Shown: one piece after another, positions 8,419-17,313 of the stretch | Numbering within the stretch: the stretch's first letter is position 1 | Layout: every line of letters begins with the position of its first letter | Assembly: GCA_009693705.1 (NCBI GenBank) | Contig: SHWS01000007.1 | Span: 1-59,234, forward strand | Direction of reading: 5' to 3' | DNA length: 59,234 nucleotides | Source: Pelagibacteraceae bacterium | GTDB lineage: Bacteria > Pseudomonadota > Alphaproteobacteria > Pelagibacterales > Pelagibacteraceae | The notes under the pieces: model-generated | Seen by the model: only the letters and a program-made list of their open reading frames with translations | Told to the model about the DNA's origin: nothing | Databases searched by the model: none | Made by a program: the position numbers and the translations under genes

Positions 8419-8924
8419 TATTTAGATTTTTTAATTCCCTCTATTATTTCTTTTAATTCATTGTACTCTTCACATTTACATGACTCTAAAACTGATAGCC
8501 TTTCATTAGCCAACTCAATTCTTCCTGTAGCCACATAAAGCTCGCCTAAATATTCGTTAATACCTTTGTGATTAGGATCTATAGCTAATCCTTCTAAATA
8601 ATATTTTTCTCCATTTGCATAATCGCCTAGTTTTCTAGTTGTAAATCCTAAATAATTTAAGGTATCAACATTATTAGGTTTATCACTATTGGATTTTATT
8701 AATAATGTATTAGCTTTTTTATATCTTTCTTGAGCTTGGTCATTTTGTTCTTTTTTTTCATATTTTTTTGCAGATTTAATTAAATCAACTGCTTTACTAT
8801 AATCAGATTTATTAGAAGATTCACCAGAAGATTCACCAGAAGATCCACCAGAAGAACCAGCAGAATAACAAATGTTAGTTAAAGTTATAAAAGCAAGTAC
8901 GAAGAAAATAATTTTTTTAGACAT
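8415..8924 (-). CDS. Exported TPR-repeat protein with Gly/Ser/Glu linker
   Basis: A 169-residue protein with a signal peptide (cleavage near CYSAG), then a low-complexity linker of SSGGSSGESSGESS, then about three tetratricopeptide repeats (for example NVDTLNYLGFTTRKLGDYA and NHKGINEYLGELYVATGR). TPRs mediate protein-protein contacts; no enzymatic motif is visible. The final segment has two cysteines (CKC). It follows pxpA on the same strand with no gap. There is no evident functional link with 5-oxoproline metabolism. The partner is unknown. Confidence 0.75.
   Translation of the reverse strand: MSKKIIFFVLAFITLTNICYSAGSSGGSSGESSGESSNKSDYSKAVDLIKSAKKYEKKEQNDQAQERYKKANTLLIKSNSDKPNNVDTLNYLGFTTRKLGDYANGEKYYLEGLAIDPNHKGINEYLGELYVATGRIELANERLSVLESCKCEEYNELKEIIEGIKKSKY
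8812..8864. repeat. 12-bp tandem repeat inside the TPR protein gene
   Basis: Units of TCACCAGAAGAT are repeated head to tail (8821-8832, 8833-8844, then a diverged copy at 8845-8856) with partial units either side. On the coding strand they specify SSGE. The array forms the flexible linker between the signal peptide and the TPR domain. Copy number could vary between strains by slippage. Confidence 0.7.
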
Positions 8925-9698
8925 TTATATAAATTTAGTCATTTTATTTAGGGGTTTTAAAGTAATTTTATTTTCTAACAGATCGTCTCTTATAAATTTT
9001 GCCGTAGCTAATGCACTTTCATTATCACCATGTATACATACCGAATCTATTTCACAAGGTATTTGTTTTCCACTATAGCAATTAAGGGCTTGATTTTTAA
9101 CCATACTCAAAACATGTTTTTTAGCTAGATTGGGGTCAGTAATAAGTGCGTTAGATTTTTTTCTAGAAACTAAATTTCCGTCATCTTCATAATTTCTATC
9201 TGCAAAAATTTCACAAGCTATTCTCATGTCTTGTTTTTTAGCCGCTTCTGCCATTTTTGATCCTGTAGGCACCAAGTAAATCAGATCTTTATTTATTTCA
9301 TTTATCGTTTTTGCTAAAGTAGTTGCAAGCTCAATATCTTCACAGGCCATATTGTTTAGAGCGCCATGAGGCTTTACATGAGTAACATTTTCTCCATGAT
9401 TTAATGCTATTTTTTCTAAGATTTCGTATTGATCAATTATTAATTTTCTTATTTCAGTAGCAGAAAGGTACATTCTATTTCTTCCAAAATTTTCTAAATC
9501 ATAAAATGATGGGTGTGCTCCAATACTTACACCGTTCCTTTTTGATATTTCGACAACTTGATTCATCGACTCATTATCACCAGCATGATAGCCACAAGCG
9601 ACATTTGCTGAATTAACTATTTTAAGTAAATCAGGATCGTTTTTATTTGAATGATGTTTAGATTTTTCACCTAAATCACAATTGATATTAATTTCCAT
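8925..9698 (-). CDS. pxpA: 5-oxoprolinase subunit PxpA (LamB/YcsF family)
   Basis: Subunit A of the bacterial three-part 5-oxoprolinase, which uses ATP to open 5-oxoproline to glutamate. The diagnostic N-terminus EININCDLGE and the segments VNSANVACGYHAGD, SIGAHPSFYD and VTHVKPHGALNN match the LamB/YcsF family. I place the start at the ATG at 9698 because the eight residues before it (from 9722) are not conserved in the family. pxpB and pxpC lie divergently just upstream, only 27 bases away. Splitting pxpA from pxpBC onto the opposite strand is less usual than a single pxpBCA operon. Acts in the cytosol, salvaging cyclised glutamate from glutathione or protein turnover. Confidence 0.88.
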   Translation of the reverse strand: MEININCDLGEKSKHHSNKNDPDLLKIVNSANVACGYHAGDNESMNQVVEISKRNGVSIGAHPSFYDLENFGRNRMYLSATEIRKLIIDQYEILEKIALNHGENVTHVKPHGALNNMACEDIELATTLAKTINEINKDLIYLVPTGSKMAEAAKKQDMRIACEIFADRNYEDDGNLVSRKKSNALITDPNLAKKHVLSMVKNQALNCYSGKQIPCEIDSVCIHGDNESALATAKFIRDDLLENKITLKPLNKMTKFI

Positions 9699-9725
9699 AG
9701 TATTAATACTTAAGTATAACATGCC

Positions 9726-10409
9726 ATGATTAAAAATATATTAGCACTTGGTGACGCAGCTATTTATTGTGACTTTGGCTCAGAAGTTAATCAAGAAATA
9801 AATTCAAGAGTAATTAATTATTTTAATCAAATCTCAAAACTTAATGAATTAAAAAAAATTGAAGGGATAACTAACCTAACCCCATCCTATAATAAGCTAA
9901 TAATAAGTTTTGATTTATCTATTACCAGCTATCTAAAAGTAAGAAATTTTATTTCTGATCTAAAAATTATTAGTCATCAAAAAATCTCTCACCAAAGCAT
10001 TAAAATACCTGTTTGCTCAGAAGGGAATTTTGCACTTGATTTTGAAAGAATAACTAAAATTACCAATCAATCAAAAGAACAAATCTTAGATTTATTTTAT
10101 CAACAAGAATATTTTTGTTATATGACAGGATTTATAGCGGGTATGCCCTTTTTAGGAGATATTAATGAAAAAATTCGTTGTCAAAGATTAGAAACACCGA
10201 GGGTAAATGTTCCTGAGGGTTCCGTTGGAATAACTGAACAGTTTACAAATATTTATACATCGGAAAGCCCTGGAGGGTGGAATATTATTGGAAATACTCC
10301 ATTAAAAATTTTTAATAAACTTGATGAAACTAAACCTAATTTAATTAACCCTGGCGATAAAATAACTTTTTATCCAATTACCAAAACACAATATGACAAT
10401 TGGAAATAA
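9726..10409 (+). CDS. pxpB: 5-oxoprolinase subunit PxpB (KipI/AHS1 family)
   Basis: A 227-residue protein with the AHS1/KipI pattern: a GFIAGMPFLGD stretch near residue 140, then ETPRVNVPEGSVGI and SPGGWNIIGNTP. With PxpA and PxpC it forms the ATP-dependent 5-oxoprolinase. It overlaps pxpC by 17 bases, so the two are translated together. In Bacillus the homologous pair KipI/KipA affects a sporulation kinase, but in a proteobacterium next to pxpA the oxoprolinase role is far more likely. Its start lies 27 bases from the pxpA start on the other strand. Confidence 0.87.
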   Translation: MIKNILALGDAAIYCDFGSEVNQEINSRVINYFNQISKLNELKKIEGITNLTPSYNKLIISFDLSITSYLKVRNFISDLKIISHQKISHQSIKIPVCSEGNFALDFERITKITNQSKEQILDLFYQQEYFCYMTGFIAGMPFLGDINEKIRCQRLETPRVNVPEGSVGITEQFTNIYTSESPGGWNIIGNTPLKIFNKLDETKPNLINPGDKITFYPITKTQYDNWK

Positions 10410-11367
10410 AAATATTTATTTTGAGGTTTGTAGGCCTGGTACTAACACGACCATTCAAGATAAAGGCAGAAATCATCTATATCATCTTGGAATAACAGTT
10501 AGTGGAGCCGTAGATCAAAAAAATTTCAAATTATCTAATCTAATTTTAAAAAATAATATTGATGAAGCAGTAATTGAGTTTGCATTTCAAGGACCTCTCT
10601 TAAAACTATATAATGGTAAAGTTGCAGCATGTATTTCGGGTGATGTCATATTTGATATTATTCGAAACAATTCTAATCTTGAAAAAGGTAATTGTTATCA
10701 GATCTATACTCTTAATCAGGGTGACCAAATTGACATTAAATCAACAAAAGATTCTTTGTACGGTTATTTAGCAATTAAAGATGGTTTAAATTTTAAAAAA
10801 GTCTGGAATAGCTGTTCTATAAATACCAAAGCAGGAATAGGTCCAAATAATGGAAAAAAATTTTCAATTGGTGAAAAAATTTTTATTAAAAATGAATTTA
10901 GCGACTCTTTAAAAGTAAGACAATTAAGATATAAAAATTCTAGAGAAAAAATTATTAGAGTTATCAAGGGAACTAATTTTAATTTTTTTTCAGAAAAATC
11001 CAAAAAAATATTTTTTGCTGAGCCATTTAAAATTACAAATTTAGTTGATCGTATGGGCGTTCGATTATCAGGACCTGAACTAGAAAATATAGTAAATACA
11101 AATATTAAGTCAGAGGGGATAGTTAAAGGTACTATTCAAGTTCCTGCAAATGGCAATCCAATTATAATGCTTGCCGATCACGGGACAATTGGAGGTTATC
11201 CTAAAATAGCAACAGTTATATCTGCTGATTTGGACAATCTAGCTCAGCTAATGCCAAATTCCGAGGTTACTTTTAAAGAAGTAAATCTTGAAGAAGCTGA
11301 GGAACTATATAAAAAATATTTGAGCGAAATTGACAGATATGCAGAAATTTTAAATGAATTTAATTAG
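10393..11367 (+). CDS. pxpC: 5-oxoprolinase subunit PxpC (AHS2/KipA family)
   Basis: A 324-residue AHS2-family protein. It opens with FEVCRPGTNTTIQDKGR and has GITVSGAVDQ, the usual N-terminal signature (PG..TT.QD.GR..Y..LG....GA.D). Further family segments are KVAACISGD and ADHGTIGGYPKIATV. Together with PxpB it forms the ATP-using part of 5-oxoprolinase. It overlaps pxpB by 17 bases at its start and the EamA transporter by 14 bases at its end, so three genes form a tight operon. Length is within the family range. Confidence 0.87.
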   Translation: MTIGNKNIYFEVCRPGTNTTIQDKGRNHLYHLGITVSGAVDQKNFKLSNLILKNNIDEAVIEFAFQGPLLKLYNGKVAACISGDVIFDIIRNNSNLEKGNCYQIYTLNQGDQIDIKSTKDSLYGYLAIKDGLNFKKVWNSCSINTKAGIGPNNGKKFSIGEKIFIKNEFSDSLKVRQLRYKNSREKIIRVIKGTNFNFFSEKSKKIFFAEPFKITNLVDRMGVRLSGPELENIVNTNIKSEGIVKGTIQVPANGNPIIMLADHGTIGGYPKIATVISADLDNLAQLMPNSEVTFKEVNLEEAEELYKKYLSEIDRYAEILNEFN

Positions 11368-12232
11368 AAAATTGCCAGGACCACTATTAGTTTTTTTAGG
11401 TGCATCTACCTTAAGTTTTGGTGGTCTTATTGTAAAGTTGTTCGAAGGTGCGAGCCCCTGGCAAATTTTATTTTGGAGAACTATTTTTTTTCTAATTGTA
11501 ATTAGTTTTTACTTAATTCTTACATATAAGCAGAAAATCTTTAAAATATTTTATATTTCAGGTATTCCTGGACTTTTAGGTGGTTTTATTTTGTCATTGG
11601 GTTTTTGCGGATACGTATTTGCAATGTACAACACTACCGTTGCTAATGTTAATTTTATTCTCCAAACTCAAACAATTTTTTTAGCAATTTTTGGATATTT
11701 TTTTTTAAAAGAAAAAATTTCATTAATAACATTGACATCAATTATTTTGGCTCTTGCAGGTATTTTTTTGATGATCGGAAATTCTTTATCTGGTGGCCAA
11801 ATGGTTGGAAACTTAGTTTCATTCATAATGCCATTATCCTTTGCAGTTTTAATTTTGATAATTAGAAAATATCCTAATGTTGATATGGTTCCTATTCAGT
11901 TCATAGCAGGAATATTTTCATTGCTAATTGGTTATTTAATGTCTGAAAAAATTATAATTTCTCCAAGTGATATCTTTTTGGGCTTTTTGGCGGGATTTTT
12001 ACAATTAGGAATTGGTTTTATTTTAATAACAATTGGCGCACAAAAAACTCCATCAGCCATGGTAGGGATAATTATGCTTACAGAGGCGGTTTTAGGTCCA
12101 CTGTGGGCGTGGATTTTTTTAGCTGAAAAACCACCAAGTACAATTTTGCTAGGTGGATCAATAGTTATCTTTGCAGTTTTGCTTCAATTTTATAATCTAC
12201 ATCTATCAGAAAAAAAAATTAACAAATATTAA
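11354..12232 (+). CDS. EamA/DMT-family transporter
   Basis: Inner-membrane protein of 292 residues with about ten hydrophobic helices arranged as two EamA repeats (about 5-135 and 150-285). Recognisable family features are the GGLIVKLFEGASPWQILFWR first repeat opening and TEAVLGPLWAWIFLAEKPP in the second. It overlaps pxpC by 14 bases, so it is co-transcribed with the 5-oxoprolinase genes and might move 5-oxoproline, glutamate or a related metabolite. Direction and substrate are not readable from the sequence; most family members are exporters, but SAR11 relatives are often suspected to import. Confidence 0.85.
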   Translation: MNLIRKLPGPLLVFLGASTLSFGGLIVKLFEGASPWQILFWRTIFFLIVISFYLILTYKQKIFKIFYISGIPGLLGGFILSLGFCGYVFAMYNTTVANVNFILQTQTIFLAIFGYFFLKEKISLITLTSIILALAGIFLMIGNSLSGGQMVGNLVSFIMPLSFAVLILIIRKYPNVDMVPIQFIAGIFSLLIGYLMSEKIIISPSDIFLGFLAGFLQLGIGFILITIGAQKTPSAMVGIIMLTEAVLGPLWAWIFLAEKPPSTILLGGSIVIFAVLLQFYNLHLSEKKINKY

Positions 12233-12314
12233 ACCGTTAAATGAAAATGAATTTTTTTCATGCTTTGCTATTAATGAATCTAAAGATGTTGCTGAATAAA
12301 ACTATTAATAAATA

Positions 12315-13562
12315 ATGAAAATTGCAGTTATAGGGTCGGGAATTTCAGGATTAACTTCTGCATATTACTTATCAAAAAAACATAAAGTAGATTTATTTGA
12401 AAAGGAAGATCGTTTTGGAGGTCATTCTTATACACTTGATGTGGTTTATAAAAATAATCAAAAAGTCCAAGTTGATATAGGATTTATGGTTTTTAACAAA
12501 GATACTTATCCTAATTTAATTAATTTTTTTGAAGAAAACAATGTCCAGATTGAAAAAAGTGACATGTCTTTTTCAGTAACCGTTAAAGACACTAATATAG
12601 AATATTGTGGTAAGGGTCTCAGAGGTATTTTCTCTAACAAAAAAAATTTTTTTAATTTTAAGTTTGTTAAAATGTTTTTTGAAATAATAAGTTTTTATAA
12701 TCAATGTGAAAAAGTTCAAATAAAAAGTTTGTCTAAAGAAATGACGCTTGGTGAATATCTTAAGCAAATTAAAATCTCACAATATTTTATAAATTATCAT
12801 ATAATACCAATGGTTTCTGCTATCTGGTCTATGCCACCTTATGAAGCGTCAAATATGCCGTTAATTTTCTTCATAAGTTTTTTTAAAAATCATGGTTTAT
12901 TTAAATTAAGCAATAGGCCCCAATGGTTTACAGTTTCAAATAGAAGCAAAACTTATGTGGATAAAATTTTATCTAATCTTAGTGGAGAACATTATAAAAA
13001 CTATGAAATAAAAAAAATTATTAGAAATGATAATGGTGTAAAAGTTTATTATGGTTCTGAGAGTGAATTTTTTAATTACGACAAAGTAGTATTATCTACA
13101 CATGCAGATGAAACCTTAAAAATTATAGCGGATATATCAAATGAAGAAAAAGAAGTTCTTAGTAGTTTTAATTATAAAAAAAATATTGCTCTAGTACATT
13201 TTGATCAAACTGTAATGCCAAAAAATAAAAAAGCTTGGTGCTCATGGAACTCGTCCTTAAATTCAAAGAATCATCAACAATCATCAGTAACCTACTGGCT
13301 TAATCAATTACAAAATCTTAAGATTGATAGAAATATTTTTTTAACTATAAATCCTTTTTTTAAAATTGAGGACAATTTAGTTTATAAGAAAGTTGAGTTC
13401 ACGCACCCTTATTACGATGAAAATGCTTTAAAGAGTCAATCAAAACTATCTGGAATACAAAATAAAAAAAATACATTGTTTAGCGGAAGTTATTTTGGTT
13501 ACGGATTTCATGAAGATGGAATAAAATCATCAATCGAAATGCTTAAAACCTTAAATGATTAA
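12315..13562 (+). CDS. FAD-dependent amine-oxidase-like oxidoreductase (lipid-modification cluster)
   Basis: A 415-residue flavoprotein. The dinucleotide fold is at the N-terminus (IAVIGSGISGLTSAYYLSKK, GxGxxG at about residues 7-12) followed by an LFEKEDRFGGHS loop for the adenosine. The C-terminal FSGSYFGYGFHEDGIKSS stretch closes the flavin site. The family occurs beside DUF1365 and cyclopropane-fatty-acid synthase genes in many proteobacteria, as it does here (overlap of 8 bases with DUF1365). In Rhodobacter sphaeroides this gene set makes furan fatty acids with a desaturase (UfaD), a methylase (UfaM) and UfaO; I cannot say which one this gene matches, although a flavoprotein desaturase is plausible. 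Confidence 0.78.
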   Translation: MKIAVIGSGISGLTSAYYLSKKHKVDLFEKEDRFGGHSYTLDVVYKNNQKVQVDIGFMVFNKDTYPNLINFFEENNVQIEKSDMSFSVTVKDTNIEYCGKGLRGIFSNKKNFFNFKFVKMFFEIISFYNQCEKVQIKSLSKEMTLGEYLKQIKISQYFINYHIIPMVSAIWSMPPYEASNMPLIFFISFFKNHGLFKLSNRPQWFTVSNRSKTYVDKILSNLSGEHYKNYEIKKIIRNDNGVKVYYGSESEFFNYDKVVLSTHADETLKIIADISNEEKEVLSSFNYKKNIALVHFDQTVMPKNKKAWCSWNSSLNSKNHQQSSVTYWLNQLQNLKIDRNIFLTINPFFKIEDNLVYKKVEFTHPYYDENALKSQSKLSGIQNKKNTLFSGSYFGYGFHEDGIKSSIEMLKTLND

Positions 13563-14319
13563 ATCCTCTATTTATAGTGGAACGGTTATTCACAAAAGAT
13601 TTAAACCCAAAGTTCATTTTTTTAAATATAAAGTATTTTCACTATTAATCGATTTATCAGAATTAGAAATCTTGGATAATAAAATAAAATTTTTTTCTTT
13701 TAATAAATTTAATTTAATTAGTTTTTTTGAAAAAGATCACGGAAAGAGAGACGGATCATCTTTAGTTAATTGGGTGTATGAGCATTTAAAAAAAAATAAT
13801 ATCAAAACAGAAAATATTAAAATAAAACTCTTATGTTATCCAAGAATACTAGGCTATGTATTTAATCCATTAAGTGTTTTTTACATATATGATTTAAACG
13901 AACAGTTAATATCAATCTTGTATGAAGTTAAAAACACACACGGTGAACAGCATACTTATATTTTTAAAAACACTAATAATGAAAATTTATTGCAGCACAA
14001 TTGTTCAAAAAAATTATATGTATCTCCTTTCATGGAAATGGACTGTAATTATCTTTTTAAAATCTTGAAACCTGCTGATAAAATTTCGGTAATAATTGAT
14101 CAATATGATCAATACGGTAAAATATTATACGCATCACAAGATGGTCAAAGAGTCGATTTTTCAAGTAAAGAAATAATTAAAGCTTATTTATCTCATCCAT
14201 TAATGACATTTAAGATAATTGCTGCAATACATTATGAAGCATTTAAATTATGGTTAAAAGGAATAAAAATTGTTAAGAAAAAAATTAAAATATTTAATAG
14301 CGAATCAATCGAAAATTAA
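13555..14319 (+). CDS. DUF1365 family protein
   Basis: A 254-residue DUF1365 protein, recognised by the opening SSIYSGTVIHKRFKPKVHFFKYK and the LCYPRILGYVFNPLSVFYIYD segment near residue 95-117, which are the family's conserved parts. The function is not known biochemically to me. It nearly always lies between an FAD oxidoreductase and a cyclopropane-fatty-acid-synthase-like methyltransferase, and here it overlaps the former by 8 bases and the latter by one. A role in modifying membrane fatty acyl chains is therefore inferred. The protein is very basic and has no clear membrane helices. Confidence 0.85.
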   Translation: MIKSSIYSGTVIHKRFKPKVHFFKYKVFSLLIDLSELEILDNKIKFFSFNKFNLISFFEKDHGKRDGSSLVNWVYEHLKKNNIKTENIKIKLLCYPRILGYVFNPLSVFYIYDLNEQLISILYEVKNTHGEQHTYIFKNTNNENLLQHNCSKKLYVSPFMEMDCNYLFKILKPADKISVIIDQYDQYGKILYASQDGQRVDFSSKEIIKAYLSHPLMTFKIIAAIHYEAFKLWLKGIKIVKKKIKIFNSESIEN

Positions 14320-15497
14320 TGTTCTTATATAATCTAGCTGACAAAATAGTATTTTATCTTTTGAAAAATATTCAATATGGATATTTAGAAGTTGTTACTT
14401 TTAAAGGTGATCTTTTAAAGTTTGGTGACTCAGAAAGTTTTCATAAAGCCTTTATTACAATTAAATCTCCAAATTTAACTTTTAAATTAATTAAAGGTGG
14501 AGATATAGCTTTTGCTGAATGTTATATGAAAGGTGAATTTGAGACGAATAACCTTTCCGATTTAATTGAATTAATGGCAAAAAATATAAATATTGTAAAT
14601 AAATTTAGTTATCTTTTCGATTTTCATTTAATAAATTTTTTAAAAAATAAATTTATTAAAAATACAAAAAATCGTAGCAAAAAAAATATTGCTAAACATT
14701 ATGATTTGGGAAATGAATTCTTTTCATTATGGTTAGATGAAACCCTGACTTATTCTAGTGCTATATTTGATGATAATTCAAAAGAACTATCAAAAGCTCA
14801 AAATAACAAGTATCAAAAATTAATAGATTTAATTAAACCTGGTGAAGGAGATAAAATTCTTGAAATTGGTTGTGGCTGGGGAGGTTTTGCCGAGTATTTG
14901 GGAAAAAATTACAACGTAAAACTTGATTGCATTACTATCTCTCAAAAGCAATTCGAATTTGCTAAAAATAGAATTTATAAGTGCGGTTTAAATGAAAAAG
15001 TAAATATAGAAATTAAAGATTATCGAGATCTAAAAAGCAAATACAATTCAATTGCATCAATAGAAATGATAGAAGCGGTTGGTCAAAATTACTTAGATAG
15101 TTATTTTAATGTAATTAAAAAAAATTTATTTGACGGAGGTGTTGCGGCCATTCAGGCTATCACGATAAATGATAGCTTGTACGAACGATATAAAAATAAA
15201 CAAGATTTTATTCGAAAATACATTTTCCCTGGCGGTTTTCTGCCATCAATAGGTAGTTTGCAAAAATTTGCCGCGAAAAATAATCTTATTTTTAATTCAT
15301 ATAGTTCTTACGCGGATCATTATTCTAGTACTTTATCAATTTGGAGAGACACTTTTTTAAGGAAATGGGATTTGATAAAAAAACAAGGATTTGATTTAAA
15401 CTTTAAAAGAATGTGGGAATTTTATCTTTCCTACTGTGAGGCAGGCTTTAAATCAAAGAATATTGATTTGATTCAATTCTCACTTCAAAACAAATAG
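14319..15497 (+). CDS. cfa: Cyclopropane-fatty-acyl-phospholipid synthase family methyltransferase
   Basis: SAM-dependent enzyme of 392 residues acting on unsaturated acyl chains of membrane phospholipids. The Cfa-specific segment HYDLGNEFFSLWLDETLTYS is at about 127-146 and the SAM-binding motif ILEIGCGWGGF at about 180-190. An N-terminal lipid-binding domain precedes it (about 20-110). In this gene setting the homologous enzyme may transfer a simple methyl group to a vaccenyl chain (UfaM-like) instead of forming a cyclopropane ring; the sequence does not settle this. It overlaps DUF1365 by one base, and the downstream DUF3833 gene can start at its stop codon. Confidence 0.85.
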   Translation: MFLYNLADKIVFYLLKNIQYGYLEVVTFKGDLLKFGDSESFHKAFITIKSPNLTFKLIKGGDIAFAECYMKGEFETNNLSDLIELMAKNINIVNKFSYLFDFHLINFLKNKFIKNTKNRSKKNIAKHYDLGNEFFSLWLDETLTYSSAIFDDNSKELSKAQNNKYQKLIDLIKPGEGDKILEIGCGWGGFAEYLGKNYNVKLDCITISQKQFEFAKNRIYKCGLNEKVNIEIKDYRDLKSKYNSIASIEMIEAVGQNYLDSYFNVIKKNLFDGGVAAIQAITINDSLYERYKNKQDFIRKYIFPGGFLPSIGSLQKFAAKNNLIFNSYSSYADHYSSTLSIWRDTFLRKWDLIKKQGFDLNFKRMWEFYLSYCEAGFKSKNIDLIQFSLQNK

Positions 15498-15514
15498 TGT
15501 ATCAATTAAACCAT

Positions 15515-16063
15515 ATGCTTAAATTAAAACTAATTAGATCAATTTTATTGATAGTTTCTATATTCTTAATTACAAGCTGTTCAAAAAATAGTGCTATGAA
15601 ACCAGAAGATTTTAAAAACAAAAAACCAAGATTAATTATTGAAAACTATTTATCTGGCAATATTAAAGCCTGGGGAATACTTCAAAATAGATCTGGTAAA
15701 GTGACAAGACAATTTTCAGCAGATTTAAATGGAAAGTGGGATGGCAACCAACTAACTTTAGATGAAAAATTTAACTGGGATGATGGTGAAATTCAAACAA
15801 GACAGTGGCAAATTAATAAAATTGATGAAAACAATTACGAAGGAACAGCTGGAGATGTTGTCGGCAAGGCAAAAGGGTATTCTTACGGTCCGGCTTTTAA
15901 ATTTGAATATGTTTTGTTAGTTCCGATTAAAGGCAAAGAAATCAAAATTACTTTTGATGATTGGATATTTATGCAAGATGAAAAAGTTGCAATTAATCGT
16001 GCTACGATGACTAAGTTTGGAATAAAAGTTGCTGAATTAACAGTCTTTTTTATTAAGAATTAA
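15515..16063 (+). CDS. DUF3833 family lipoprotein
   Basis: A predicted lipoprotein: positively charged start, hydrophobic core, and LITSCSKN lipobox whose Cys would be lipidated. The remaining 155 residues match the DUF3833 pattern (NGKWDGNQLTLDEKFNWDDG, YSYGPAFKFEY, DDWIFMQD). I chose ATG 15515; a GTG at 15497, overlapping the cfa stop by one base, is an alternative that adds six residues. DUF3833 genes are typical members of the FAD oxidoreductase-DUF1365-Cfa cluster. A lipocalin-like envelope role has been suggested by the fold type, but I know of no tested function. Confidence 0.8.
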   Translation: MLKLKLIRSILLIVSIFLITSCSKNSAMKPEDFKNKKPRLIIENYLSGNIKAWGILQNRSGKVTRQFSADLNGKWDGNQLTLDEKFNWDDGEIQTRQWQINKIDENNYEGTAGDVVGKAKGYSYGPAFKFEYVLLVPIKGKEIKITFDDWIFMQDEKVAINRATMTKFGIKVAELTVFFIKN

Positions 16064-16070
16064 CTTTTTC

Positions 16071-16820
16071 CTAATATTTTGTAAGTAATTTAATTAATCT
16101 AAAGTAAATTATACTTGGTAAAAAACTTAGAAGCTTCAGTGTTAGTGTTAATTGTTTAGGAAAATGAATTTCAAATACTTTTTTATTAATTAATCCATCA
16201 TAAATCTTATTTGCTGCATATTCTGGTGTTTTCAAAAAAGGCATTTTAAAGTTATTTTTATCTGTCATTGGAGTTTTTATAAATCCTGGTGAGACTAAGC
16301 AAATGCGAACGTTGTATTTTTTAAAATTCAAATACAAGCTTTCCGCTAAATTATTTAATGCAGACTTTGATGGACCATAACCGGTGGAGTTTGGTAATCC
16401 TCTATAGCCAGCAACCGAAGAAACAATTGCTATAGTACCTTTTTTTTTATTTTTAAAATACTCTTCAACTGATTTGATGCTATTTAAAGTTCCAAAAAAA
16501 TTCACTTTAAATACCTCTTCAATTCGCTCTAAATCTATATATTCCTCTTTTTTGGGATCCCAGGTGCCTGTTGAAAAGAAACATATGTCAATATCTTGAT
16601 ATTTATTTTTTATTTGCTGAAAAACTTCTGCACATTTTAATTTATTTGTAACATCGAGTGGAAATCCATTTATATTTTCATATTTTTGTGACATTTCATT
16701 TAGAAGAGCTTCTGTTCTAGCTGAAATTGCTACATTCCAACCTTCATTTGCAAATTTAATTGCTAATGCTTTACCAATGCCAGTGCTTCCACCAGTTATC
16801 CAAATAGTTTTTTTATTCAT
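16071..16820 (-). CDS. Short-chain dehydrogenase/reductase (SDR)
   Basis: A 249-residue classical SDR. The cofactor motif is TGGSTGIGKAL near residues 8-18. Ser and Tyr-x-x-x-Lys are in IAVIVSSVAG-like and GYGPSKSALN segments (the tyrosine is in TGYGPSK). The C-terminus has a hydrophobic tail (LTLKLLSFLPSIIYFRLI) that could sit on the membrane. It converges with the DUF3833 gene (7-base gap) and diverges from tspO with almost no space. SDR genes are common in this lipid-modification cluster elsewhere, so a fatty-acyl or lipid-derived substrate is possible, but it is not shown. Confidence 0.82.
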   Translation of the reverse strand: MNKKTIWITGGSTGIGKALAIKFANEGWNVAISARTEALLNEMSQKYENINGFPLDVTNKLKCAEVFQQIKNKYQDIDICFFSTGTWDPKKEEYIDLERIEEVFKVNFFGTLNSIKSVEEYFKNKKKGTIAIVSSVAGYRGLPNSTGYGPSKSALNNLAESLYLNFKKYNVRICLVSPGFIKTPMTDKNNFKMPFLKTPEYAANKIYDGLINKKVFEIHFPKQLTLTLKLLSFLPSIIYFRLIKLLTKY

Positions 16821-16843
16821 TATAGATGATGTATATTACCAAT

Positions 16844-17311
16844 ATGCTCAAAAATAAATTTTTATCATTAATATTTTTTTTTATTATTACTTTTTCAGCT
16901 TCGTTTATTGGTGGATTTGCTACAATTAAATATAAAGAACCCTGGTATTCAACACTTATAAAGCCAACTTTTAATCCTCCTGATTGGATTTTTGCTCCAG
17001 TTTGGACCACGCTTTATTTAATGATGGCATTGGCAATTTGGCTTTTTTGGCATAGTAAAAATAAAGACACTGGTACAATTGTTATTTATTTTATTCATAT
17101 AATTTTTAACACTACCTGGAGTATTGTTTTTTTTGTTTTTCATAAAATTTTTATAGCTTTTGTTATATTGCTAATTCTAATTGGTTTAATAATTGTTCTT
17201 ATTGTTAGATTTAGACGCGTCAATTTATTTAGTTTTTATTTAATGATACCGTATTTACTTTGGTGTACTTTTGCTTTAACGCTTAATGTAACTTTGTTGT
17301 ATTTAAATTAA
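16844..17311 (+). CDS. tspO: TspO/MBR family protein
   Basis: A membrane protein with five hydrophobic helices and many tryptophans. The family's loop and second helix are clear: WYSTLIKPTFNPPDWIFAPV and WTTLYLMMALAIWLFW. The penultimate part (NTTWSIVFF, then MIPYLLWCTFAL) completes the fold. TspO proteins bind porphyrins and are tied to oxidative and light stress in alphaproteobacteria. ATGs at 16826, 16829 and 16844 are all possible; the third fits the family N-terminus best and leaves 23 bases to the divergent SDR gene. Its presence beside cfa and DUF1365 fits a photo-oxidative stress gene group. Confidence 0.85.
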   Translation: MLKNKFLSLIFFFIITFSASFIGGFATIKYKEPWYSTLIKPTFNPPDWIFAPVWTTLYLMMALAIWLFWHSKNKDTGTIVIYFIHIIFNTTWSIVFFVFHKIFIAFVILLILIGLIIVLIVRFRRVNLFSFYLMIPYLLWCTFALTLNVTLLYLN

Positions 17312-17313
17312 TC

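Noticed and set aside
9699-9722. Longer start for pxpA
   Set aside because: The additional residues are outside the conserved N-terminus and would leave three bases between divergent genes.
12233-12314. Hairpin-like ATGAAAA/TTTTCAT pair after the first EamA gene as a terminator
   Set aside because: The stem is only A/T pairs apart from one G-C and has no clear T tract relative to the stem, so it is not distinguishable from background.
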